Of a stretch of DNA of 15,703 nucleotides, positions 7,360 to 13,993 are shown in pieces. The number at the start of each line of letters is the position of its first letter. Position 1 is the stretch's first letter. Position numbers and translations under genes: made by a program. Source of the stretch: Bacteroidia bacterium (GTDB taxonomy: Bacteria; Bacteroidota; Bacteroidia; Bacteroidales; GCA-2748055); the NCBI GenBank assembly GCA_030596245.1, contig JAUVKN010000062.1, positions 1 through 15,703 on the forward strand. Direction: 5' to 3'. A model generated the notes under the pieces. The model saw only the letters and a program-made list of their open reading frames with translations, made no database searches and had not been told where the DNA came from.

Positions 7360-8624
7360 TGAAGAGCTGGAGAGACCTGGTTGTCATGTTACTGCTTGCT
7401 GTGGGAACCGCCATGGCAGCTTCTTTTCTCCCCGGGGATGAGTCCACAGTTGCAGTGGACCCGGCCCTGGAGAACAACGCAAAAAAAGATACCATTGAAA
7501 CCGCTCCGGTAAAAAAATTGTATGGGATCCCGGTTGCCTCCTATGAGGTACACTCCGGAAAGGTGCGCAGGAATGAAAACCTTGCCGATCTATTGCTTCC
7601 TTTTGGCCTGTCCATACAGGAAATATACAAGATCTCCCTGCTGTCCGACACCCTTATTGATGAACTGAAAATCAAGCCCGGGAACAGTTTTTCATTTTTC
7701 AAAATCACAGATACCACCTCTGTGGCAACTACATCCTATTTTGTTTATGAAAAGGATCCACTCAACTATGTGAGGATCGGGATTGAGCCCGACTCAATAT
7801 GGGCAAAGAATGGTAAAAAGCCCATCGAAACCAGGCTTCAATTTGCCACAGGTACCATTGAAACTTCCCTCTGGGAATCCATGCGTGATAACGAGGAAAA
7901 TCCTATGTTGGCTGTGGAACTGAGTGAAATTTTTGCCTGGTCCATCGATTTCTTTGGAGTTCAGAAGGGAGATCAATATAAAGTGATCTATGAAGAATCG
8001 TATGTGGATAACCAATCCATTGGGATCCAAAAGATCCGGGGAGCCTGGTTTTACCATAATGGAACTGATTTCTGGGGCATTCCATTTGAGCAAAACGGAG
8101 AGAGGAGTTTTTTTGATGAGAAGGGAAATAGCCTGAAAAAAGCATTCCTTAAAGCGCCACTCAGGTTCTCAAGGATCAGTTCAGGATTTTCCCATTCCAG
8201 GCTCCATCCTGTTTTGAAGATCCGCCGGCCACATCATGGTGTGGACTATGCAGCCCCAACCGGCACCCCGGTTCATACTGTAGGAGATGGGGTCGTAAGC
8301 AGGAAAGGTTACCAGAAAAGTGGCGGAGGCAATTATGTAACCATTAAACACAACAGTGTCTATTCAACCACCTACATGCACCTTAGCAGGTTTGGAAAAG
8401 GGATCAAACAGGGAGTATATGTCAAACAGGGAGAGATAATCGGTTATGTGGGAAGCACCGGACTGGCCACCGGTCCGCACCTGGACTTCCGGTTTTACAA
8501 AAATGGTAGTGCTGTCAATCCTTTGAGAGTTGAAGCTCCTCCAGTGGAACCTGTGGAAGAGAAGAACAGAACAGCTTACCTGGTCGTCCGGGCTTTTACC
8601 ATGCAGGCACTAAAGCTGATGTAG
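7359..8624 (+). CDS. Secreted M23-family peptidoglycan metallopeptidase
   Basis: This 421-residue protein is predicted to cut peptide cross-links of peptidoglycan outside the inner membrane. Residues 1-21 form a signal peptide or membrane anchor (MKSWRDL, then LLLAVGTAMAAS). Residues about 70-118 resemble a LysM/OapA-like segment (NENLADLLLPFGLSIQEIYK). The peptidase domain spans about 275-395. Zinc-site residues are H292 and D296 (HHGVD, the HxxxD motif), and H341 in YMHLS is the usual extra catalytic His. The third motif, normally HxH, reads H374-L-D376, so the last zinc-binding His is Asp. I recall Bacteroidota M23 proteins that also lack this His, so it may be lineage-typical and still active. 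The gene is coupled to leuS and overlaps the tail of purN by 15 bases. Confidence 0.9.
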   Translation: MKSWRDLVVMLLLAVGTAMAASFLPGDESTVAVDPALENNAKKDTIETAPVKKLYGIPVASYEVHSGKVRRNENLADLLLPFGLSIQEIYKISLLSDTLIDELKIKPGNSFSFFKITDTTSVATTSYFVYEKDPLNYVRIGIEPDSIWAKNGKKPIETRLQFATGTIETSLWESMRDNEENPMLAVELSEIFAWSIDFFGVQKGDQYKVIYEESYVDNQSIGIQKIRGAWFYHNGTDFWGIPFEQNGERSFFDEKGNSLKKAFLKAPLRFSRISSGFSHSRLHPVLKIRRPHHGVDYAAPTGTPVHTVGDGVVSRKGYQKSGGGNYVTIKHNSVYSTTYMHLSRFGKGIKQGVYVKQGEIIGYVGSTGLATGPHLDFRFYKNGSAVNPLRVEAPPVEPVEEKNRTAYLVVRAFTMQALKLM

Positions 8625-9179
8625 CAATCCAGCCACTACCCTGGGGAAATGCTTATACTCAAGGGAGTGTACCTTTTTTGCCAGAGATTCAGGAGTATCG
8701 ACCTTATCAACCACACACGTTGCCTGAAAAATAATATCTCCTTCATCGTATTTTTGATTTACATGGTGGATGGTTATCCCAGACTCTCTATCACCATTGG
8801 CGATCACTGCCTCGTGTATACGTTTTCCATACATCCCTTTTCCCCCATACTTTGGTAACAGGGCTGGATGAATGTTAACCACCCGTCCTTCAAACATCTC
8901 CAGCAATGAATCGGGAACCAGCCAAAGAAATCCCGCCAACACTATAAAATCAATACCCCTGTTCTGTAAAATGGTCAGGACCTCACCTGACTGGTAAAAC
9001 TGCTCACGATTGAACACAATAGCTTCAATATCTAATGATTGAGCCCGATTTATCACATAAGCATCACTCCTGTTGGCCAGGACCAGTTTTACCAATCCAG
9101 ATTGATTCCTTCGAAAAAAACGGATCAAGTTCTCTGCGTTTGTCCCTGATCCGGAGGCAAATATGGCTATGTTCTTCAT
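8610..9179 (-). CDS. purN: Phosphoribosylglycinamide formyltransferase
   Basis: PurN transfers a formyl group from 10-formyl-tetrahydrofolate to glycinamide ribonucleotide (GAR), the third step of purine synthesis, in the cytoplasm. The 189-residue protein has the phosphate-binding loop ASGSGTNAENL at 8-18. Catalytic residues are N102 and H104 in the VNIHPALLPKYGGKGMYG region and D145 in YDEGDIIFQ, in the same order as N106, H108 and D144 of the E. coli enzyme. The frame is open upstream, but ATG 9179 was chosen because MKNIAIFASGSG is the family start. The gene runs convergent to the M23 peptidase with a 15-base tail overlap and divergent from acpP across about 80 bases. Confidence 0.95.
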   Translation of the reverse strand: MKNIAIFASGSGTNAENLIRFFRRNQSGLVKLVLANRSDAYVINRAQSLDIEAIVFNREQFYQSGEVLTILQNRGIDFIVLAGFLWLVPDSLLEMFEGRVVNIHPALLPKYGGKGMYGKRIHEAVIANGDRESGITIHHVNQKYDEGDIIFQATCVVDKVDTPESLAKKVHSLEYKHFPRVVAGLLHQL

Positions 9180-9184
9180 TTTTC

Positions 9185-9215
9185 TTTGAAAATAGTCGAA
9201 TTTTGCATTTCTTTG
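9185..9215 (+). promoter_or_regulatory. Likely promoter of acpP-fabF
   Basis: TTTG at 9185-9188 and TTTCTTTG at 9208-9215 are separated by 19 bases, the spacing of the Bacteroidota promoter TTTG-N19-TAnnTTTG, with one mismatch in the -7 element. Transcription would start near 9221, giving an AT-rich leader of about 38 bases with no Shine-Dalgarno sequence before acpP. Confidence 0.5.
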
Positions 9216-9258
9216 CACCGTTAAAAATAACCAATATTATTAATTAAAATTTTTAGTC

Positions 9259-9495
9259 ATGTCTGACATTGCATCAAGAGTAAAAGCAATTATTGTTGAC
9301 AAATTAGGTGTTGATGAGAATGAAGTAACTCCGGAAGCCAGCTTCACAAACGATCTGGGAGCCGATTCTCTTGACACAGTTGAGCTTATTATGGAATTTG
9401 AAAAGGAATTTAACATGGGCATTCCCGATGACCAGGCTGAAAATATTTCAACAGTTGGGGAGGCCATTAAGCATATTGAAGAAAACGCAGAATAA
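9259..9495 (+). CDS. acpP: Acyl carrier protein
   Basis: This 78-residue acidic protein carries growing fatty-acyl chains on a phosphopantetheine arm. Ser37 in the motif GADSLDTVEL is the attachment site. Length, the four-helix pattern and the high Glu/Asp content are typical. It lies 53 bases before fabF, its direct partner in fatty-acid elongation. Confidence 0.98.
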   Translation: MSDIASRVKAIIVDKLGVDENEVTPEASFTNDLGADSLDTVELIMEFEKEFNMGIPDDQAENISTVGEAIKHIEENAE

Positions 9496-9548
9496 GCTTT
9501 TGTCTTCTCAGAAAAAGTTTTAGTCTTTACGTTCAAAAACTTAGTGGT

Positions 9549-10796
9549 ATGAGACGGGTTGTTGTGACAGGTATGGGGGCATTTACACCCCTGGGAAAAA
9601 ATGTACAGGATTTCTGGGACGCACTTGTGAAAGGAGAAAGCGGGGCCTGTCTTATTACTCGTTTCGATACAGAAAAGTTCAAAACAAAGTTTGCCTGTGA
9701 GATTAAGAATTATGACCCACAGGATTACTTTGACCGAAAAGTGGCAAGGAGACTTGACCCTTACGCCCAGTATGCCCTTATAACAGCTGAAGAGGCTTTT
9801 CAGGATGCCGGTCTTGCCGAATTGGATCATAACAAAGATCGCGCTGGGGTTATCTGGGCATCCGGTATAGGCGGGATCGATACCATCACAAATGAGATTA
9901 CGAACTACGTGGAAGGCGGAAGGACGCCCAGGTTTAGCCCTTTCTTTATCCCAAAGATGATATCAGATATCGCTGCAGGCCATATGTCCATGAAGTATGG
10001 CTTCAGGGGTCCCAATTATGCAACCGTATCTGCCTGTGCATCATCTACCAACGCCATTATAGATGCATATAACCTGATTCGCCTGGATATGGCAGATCTA
10101 TTTATTACAGGAGGATCTGAAGCAGCCATTACAGAAGCCGGGATCGGTGGATTCAATTCCATGCAAGCGATCTCAACCAACAATGATAATTTTAAAACAG
10201 CATCCCGTCCCTTCGATGCCAGCCGCGATGGCTTTGTCATGGGTGAAGGAGGTGGGGGATTGATCATTGAGGAGCTGGAACATGCTAAAAAGCGTGGGGC
10301 TAAAATTTATGCTGAATTGATAGGCGGTGGCCTCTCAGCTGATGCCCATCACCTTACTGCACCTCATCCCGAAGGAGAGGGTGCAAGGCTGGTGATGCTA
10401 AATGCTCTGAGGGATGCTAAGATTGAACCCTCAGCTGTGGATTACATCAACGTTCACGGAACGGCTACCCCGCTGGGTGATCTCTCTGAAACCAAAGCCA
10501 TAAAAAAAGTTTTCGGGGACCATGCATACAAACTGAATATCAGTGCCACCAAATCGATGACTGGTCACCTTCTCGGTGCAGCCGGAGCCATTGAGTCCAT
10601 TGCAGTGATCATGTCCATTATAAATGGAATAGTTCCTCCAACCATCAACCTGGAAACCCTGGATCCTGAAATCGATCCTAAGCTGAACCTGACTCCAAAC
10701 AAGGCCCAGGAACGTGAAGTCAATGTGGGGCTCAGTAATACTTTTGGATTTGGGGGACACAACACTTCTGCTATCTTCAGGAAATTTAACGACTGA
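9549..10796 (+). CDS. fabF: Beta-ketoacyl-ACP synthase II
   Basis: FabF condenses malonyl-ACP with acyl-ACP to lengthen fatty acids by two carbons. The 415-residue protein is close in length to the E. coli enzyme and keeps its numbering: the catalytic Cys163 lies in VSACASSTNAI, His303 in NVHGTATPLGD and His340 in SMTGHLLGAAGA. The C-terminal glycine-rich GFGGHN motif is present. It follows acpP, and rnc begins a few bases after its stop, an arrangement conserved widely in bacteria. Confidence 0.98.
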   Translation: MRRVVVTGMGAFTPLGKNVQDFWDALVKGESGACLITRFDTEKFKTKFACEIKNYDPQDYFDRKVARRLDPYAQYALITAEEAFQDAGLAELDHNKDRAGVIWASGIGGIDTITNEITNYVEGGRTPRFSPFFIPKMISDIAAGHMSMKYGFRGPNYATVSACASSTNAIIDAYNLIRLDMADLFITGGSEAAITEAGIGGFNSMQAISTNNDNFKTASRPFDASRDGFVMGEGGGGLIIEELEHAKKRGAKIYAELIGGGLSADAHHLTAPHPEGEGARLVMLNALRDAKIEPSAVDYINVHGTATPLGDLSETKAIKKVFGDHAYKLNISATKSMTGHLLGAAGAIESIAVIMSIINGIVPPTINLETLDPEIDPKLNLTPNKAQEREVNVGLSNTFGFGGHNTSAIFRKFND

Positions 10797-10800
10797 CCTA

Positions 10801-11490
10801 TTGAAGAACCGGCGGTTCTATGTTGAGCTTGTACGCATGTTGGGATTTCTTCCCCGCCGCATTTCCCTGTACAGGCTAGCATTCATTCCTAAATCAGCTG
10901 TTCACAGTCAAAAAGACCCCTTTCTTAATAATGAACGTCTTGAATATCTGGGAGATGCAGTGCTGGATGCCATTGTAGCGGACTACCTGTTCCAAAGGTT
11001 CCCGGAGGGGGATGAGGGTTTTATGACCAAGTTGCGTGCATGCATCGTAAAACGCAGAAACCTTGATATCCTGGCCACGAAGATCGAAATTCCGGAGATG
11101 ATCACCACAGGTGTTACTCCCTCAAATAAATCCAAACACCTTTATGGAAATGCTCTGGAGGCCCTCATTGGTGCCATATACCTGGATCGGGGATATGGTG
11201 CTGCCAGGAAGTTTTTCGTACGGAAAATCATGAAGAAACACATTGACCTGACTCAGATTGTAAAAAAGGATCCCGATCACAAAAGCCGGGTCATTGAATG
11301 GGCCCAGAAAAATCGCATCGAAGTGGTTTTCAAAAGCGAAGAAGAACATCTGTCCCACAGTAAATACCCTTCGTTTATCTCCACCATCCTGCTGAAGGGA
11401 GAGAAGAAAGGAACCGGCAGAGGAAGTTCCAAAAAGGAAGCGGAACAACGGGCTGCCAGGGAAGCACTTTCAACCATTCACAGGGTATAA
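10801..11490 (+). CDS. rnc: Ribonuclease III
   Basis: RNase III cuts double-stranded RNA, including rRNA precursors. The predicted 229 residues match the usual length (E. coli 226). The signature NNERLEYLGDAV at 43-54 gives metal-site residues E45, E48 and D52, and E72 lies in GDEGFMTKLRA. The second metal motif reads YGNALEALIGAIYLD with E120, but the Asp found three residues before it in E. coli and Aquifex enzymes is N117. A double-stranded-RNA-binding domain follows at about 160-228 (GRGSSKKEAEQRAAREAL). The start is uncertain: TTG 10801, four bases after the fabF stop, gives the expected N-terminus; ATG 10837 would shorten it by 12 residues; a GTG at 10714 inside fabF seems unlikely. Confidence 0.93.
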   Translation: MKNRRFYVELVRMLGFLPRRISLYRLAFIPKSAVHSQKDPFLNNERLEYLGDAVLDAIVADYLFQRFPEGDEGFMTKLRACIVKRRNLDILATKIEIPEMITTGVTPSNKSKHLYGNALEALIGAIYLDRGYGAARKFFVRKIMKKHIDLTQIVKKDPDHKSRVIEWAQKNRIEVVFKSEEEHLSHSKYPSFISTILLKGEKKGTGRGSSKKEAEQRAAREALSTIHRV

Positions 11491-11539
11491 CCCATTCTGT
11501 TTTTTACTACTTTTATAGGTAGAACCAATTCCCCAAACC

Positions 11540-11968
11540 TTGGCGGTTAAGAAACATAAGCTGGAGATGGCCATGGAAGAGGACTTCTGCCTGCTTGGTG
11601 TAGTTGCAGATGAGCCTGATTACAAGCTGTGCTGGAGAATTAATCAGGCACTTGAGCTGGGATTTGAAAAACTTGATGACCTGAAACTCTTCCACAGGAA
11701 ACTACAGGAGGAGCAACTCTTCTCTAATTTTGTCTACAGGGATGAAGATGCTTTAGTTACCTACCGAATTATCAAAAACCGATCTGAACAAGGATATTTT
11801 TTAGATGAACTGAAGAACCTGGACTACCTGGTTCATATTCAGGGAGAGATCATCACGGAAAAGATCAATGCATTTATGCAAATCTTAGGGACGCTCTCAC
11901 ATGTAAGAATGTGTGTTCCTGTGGACCTGAAGAAGATCCGAAACAAGGAGCGGTTGCTGCTCTGGTAA
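11540..11968 (+). CDS. IPExxxVDY-family protein, function unknown
   Basis: This 142-residue cytoplasmic protein belongs, by sequence and position, to a small Bacteroidota family found after rnc. Visible family features are the N-terminal KKHKLE segment, EDFCLLGVVADEPDYKLCWRINQAL, a central basic and aromatic region, KNLDYLVHIQGE and the C-terminal VPVDLKKIRNKERLLLW. The motif that gives the family its name is only partly kept (VPVDL in place of xxxVDY). No enzyme motif, signal peptide or membrane helix is seen. TTG 11540 was chosen because the KKHKLE residues before the first ATG (11567) are conserved in the family; no in-frame ATG lies further upstream before a stop. In relatives I recall pyruvate kinase following; here a convergent J-domain gene follows only five bases after the stop. 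Confidence 0.75.
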   Translation: MAVKKHKLEMAMEEDFCLLGVVADEPDYKLCWRINQALELGFEKLDDLKLFHRKLQEEQLFSNFVYRDEDALVTYRIIKNRSEQGYFLDELKNLDYLVHIQGEIITEKINAFMQILGTLSHVRMCVPVDLKKIRNKERLLLW

Positions 11969-11973
11969 CTCTG

Positions 11974-13209
11974 TTAAAACAGCCATCTGTAAAGCGGAAA
12001 CAGGACTGAATAGACCGGTAGATCCATATTATTCTGATAACCATCCCTGTATAGTGATTGAAGGATCGTCCCCTGTTTTACAAGAGGTCTGAACATTCGG
12101 CGATAGAAGGGGAAAAATCCCAGGACCAGGTCAAATACCATATCCATAAAAAAAAGTAATCCGGCCACCACAATGTAAACCAGTCCAGTAGTCTGGATAT
12201 TAAATCCAGGGCCAAACAGGCTTATTTTGTAAAGTGCAAAGAGCCAGAGCAAAACTTTGATAAGGAGTCCGGTAGTAAGCAGGTAACTCACCTTGGAGCG
12301 TACCCTGACAATGGCCAATAACAAGGTAGAAAGAGTGCCACCAGCCACCATCCCAACAATAAACCTCCAAAGGATGCTCTCCACCGGGAAGAATATAAGG
12401 CTGGCAGTGATGGAAATGATCTTCACCAGTGAAGATAACATATGAAAATAGTGAGCCCTGGCACTCCGGGGGATCACCACCCTTTTGATCTTGTTTTTGT
12501 ACTTGGCTGCATGATTCATTGCTCCGAAGGAGCTGATCTTAATATCCACTGTTTTCAGTAATTCTATCCTGTAGGATTTTCCATCGGCCATCGTATTGCT
12601 GCAGTAACAACAACGGTCGCCGGTAGCTTGAACGGGTTTCATTTTCATAAAGCCCACCACATTTTTCCATCTGGTCTTGAATTTGCCCAATCGGAACCAG
12701 GTGCTTCTTTTCTGGTACATATAGACCATAAGAAAGCCACCAACCACCAGGAAAAAAAAGGTTCCGGCCAGACTGGCGGGATCCATGAAAATGGCAAGGA
12801 GAATGGGTAGAACAATGGCTACAACTGCAAACATAAGGGCGAACCCACGAAGCGCATATTTCATGAGAAGAATGGAATCGTGCCACCCGGGCCTGTTGAA
12901 ATACTCCTCCTCCTTTTTTCTCTTTGCCCTCCTCGCCCTGGCTTGTTGCTGCATCCGCTCACGCTCCTTCCGAAGCACTTCACTGGCTACCCGGTCCTCA
13001 TAGGTAGCGGCACCTTTTATAGCTTGCTCCGGATGGTCCAGCAGAGAATTATAAGCGGTTGTGATCTCCTGGAACTTCTGCTTAGCACCTTTCGACGAAT
13101 TGTGATCGGGATGGTATTTCAGGGCCAGCTTCCGGTAAGCAGACTTGATCTGTTTTGCGGTAGCACCGGGAGACAATCCCAGAACCTTATAACGGTCTTT
13201 TGGCAACAA
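11974..13209 (-). CDS. Polytopic membrane J-domain (DnaJ-like) protein
   Basis: This 411-residue protein has an N-terminal J domain at about 4-65 (YKVLGLSPGATAKQIK, HPD at 33-35), which should stimulate Hsp70/DnaK. A charged coiled-coil-like linker (70-104, rich in Arg, Glu and Lys) follows. There are then two membrane helices near 114-141 and 146-166, a cytosol-sized loop with a C200-C201-x-C203 cluster, and four further helices near 256-276, 279-300, 308-329 and 340-366. The glycine/phenylalanine and zinc-finger regions of classic DnaJ are absent. No ATG exists in frame between the upstream stop and the J domain, so TTG 13209 or TTG 13206 must start it. I infer a membrane-recruited Hsp70 co-chaperone; its client is unknown. 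Confidence 0.82.
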   Translation of the reverse strand: MLPKDRYKVLGLSPGATAKQIKSAYRKLALKYHPDHNSSKGAKQKFQEITTAYNSLLDHPEQAIKGAATYEDRVASEVLRKERERMQQQARARRAKRKKEEEYFNRPGWHDSILLMKYALRGFALMFAVVAIVLPILLAIFMDPASLAGTFFFLVVGGFLMVYMYQKRSTWFRLGKFKTRWKNVVGFMKMKPVQATGDRCCYCSNTMADGKSYRIELLKTVDIKISSFGAMNHAAKYKNKIKRVVIPRSARAHYFHMLSSLVKIISITASLIFFPVESILWRFIVGMVAGGTLSTLLLAIVRVRSKVSYLLTTGLLIKVLLWLFALYKISLFGPGFNIQTTGLVYIVVAGLLFFMDMVFDLVLGFFPFYRRMFRPLVKQGTILQSLYRDGYQNNMDLPVYSVLFPLYRWLF

Positions 13210-13286
13210 GCAGGTACTTTTCCTGCAAGTTATTCAATCCCCATAAACCATCAAAACAAAAGCTGTCCATCCTCCCACCACCACAT

Positions 13287-13318
13287 ATAAAAGCTGCCCG
13301 CCGGGAGGACGGGCAGCT
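13287..13318 (-). terminator. Rho-independent terminator of the acidic secreted protein gene
   Basis: Read on the reverse strand, AGCTGCCCG pairs perfectly with CGGGCAGCT around a nine-base loop and is followed by TTTTATAT. It lies 33 bases after the stop of the secreted protein gene and upstream of the J-domain gene, so those two genes are probably separate transcripts. Confidence 0.8.
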
Positions 13319-13350
13319 GTACTAAAACTAACCTTAAACTAAACTACCTG

Positions 13351-13872
13351 CTATTGCTGTTTTGATTTTTTCTTTACCACGATCACCTTCACATTCTCTC
13401 CGTCATGATCCTTGAGGATCTCTTTTAACTCTTCCTCTGCATCATCACCTGAGATCACATAAACTTCCTCCTCCACCTCTTTCAATTCCTTGCTATCCAC
13501 ATGCCATGTGCCATCTTCATCTCCTGAGACAATCACCTTCACCTGCTTTGTCTTCCCCTTTTCCATTTCTATATCCTCACTCACCATGACATCAATGGTC
13601 TCCCCATCCCCGCTCTTCATTACTATCACATGTTCTCCATGTGGATGGTCGAAATGCATCATATGCTCTTCATCCCCACTGAGTATCTCCAACAATTTTA
13701 CCGCATGCTTCGCTTCAGCTGCATCGTCAAACTGATACGTAGTATCCTTGACCACTTTGCCGTCCTTTTTCACCTGTATGGTGATTTCAGTCTTCTCCTG
13801 TGCAAACAGGCTGGTTGAAAATATGAATACTGCTGCAAGACTAAAGATTGATAATGGTATCCGTTTTTTCAT
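13351..13872 (-). CDS. Small secreted acidic protein, function unknown
   Basis: This 173-residue protein has a clear signal peptide (MKKRIPL, hydrophobic core, SLFAQ, cleavage near residue 24) and no other membrane helix. The mature part is very rich in Glu, Asp and Lys, with alternating beta-like stretches (ITIQVKKDGKVV, VKVIVSGDEDG, VKVIVVKKK). Five His residues within 12 positions (70, 73, 76, 78 and 81) form a possible metal-binding patch. I recognise no domain. It is transcribed away from a sensor kinase/response regulator pair and shares its upstream region with it, so I infer that it is a target or a periplasmic modulator of that system, comparable in layout (not in sequence) to CpxP-type proteins. 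Confidence 0.85.
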   Translation of the reverse strand: MKKRIPLSIFSLAAVFIFSTSLFAQEKTEITIQVKKDGKVVKDTTYQFDDAAEAKHAVKLLEILSGDEEHMMHFDHPHGEHVIVMKSGDGETIDVMVSEDIEMEKGKTKQVKVIVSGDEDGTWHVDSKELKEVEEEVYVISGDDAEEELKEILKDHDGENVKVIVVKKKSKQQ

Positions 13873-13897
13873 GTTTGTTGCTCTAGTTTGTCAGGAA

Positions 13898-13905
13898 CAA
13901 AAATA
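13898..13905 (-). promoter_or_regulatory. -7 promoter element of the acidic secreted protein gene
   Basis: The reverse strand reads TATTTTTG, an exact TAnnTTTG match, 25 bases upstream of the ATG at 13872. No good TTTG is seen at the usual -33 spacing, which fits a promoter needing an activator bound at the adjacent TTAAA repeats. Confidence 0.5.
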
Positions 13906-13928
13906 TTCCAGAATATCGTTACATAGGT

Positions 13929-13953
13929 TTAAAGGATGTTAAAGATTGTTAAA
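13929..13953. promoter_or_regulatory. Three TTAAA direct repeats, candidate response-regulator operator
   Basis: TTAAA occurs at 13929-13933, 13939-13943 and 13949-13953, exactly 10 bases apart, so all copies face the same side of the helix. The second and third are both preceded by TG. Tandem direct repeats about 10-11 bases apart are the usual layout of OmpR/PhoB-family binding sites. The block lies between two divergent -7 boxes, about 24 and 28 bases from each, and so could serve both promoters. Confidence 0.5.
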
Positions 13954-13981
13954 ACGCTCTGTGTGAACCAATGAGGAAAAC

Positions 13982-13989
13982 TATCTTTG
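13982..13989 (+). promoter_or_regulatory. -7 promoter element of the histidine kinase gene
   Basis: TATCTTTG matches TAnnTTTG exactly but ends only four bases before the ATG at 13994. If used, the transcript would have little or no leader. TGTG at 13960-13963 is a weak -33 candidate at 18 bases. Confidence 0.4.
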
Positions 13990-13993
13990 GGCC

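Noticed and set aside
9240..9830. A 196-codon reverse-strand frame opposite acpP and fabF
   Set aside because: It has no family resemblance and lies entirely antisense to two certain genes; it is a by-product of their codon use.
11971..11982. CTGTTAAAACAG hairpin between two convergent genes, as a possible terminator
   Set aside because: Only a five-base AT-rich stem with a two-base loop and no T tract.
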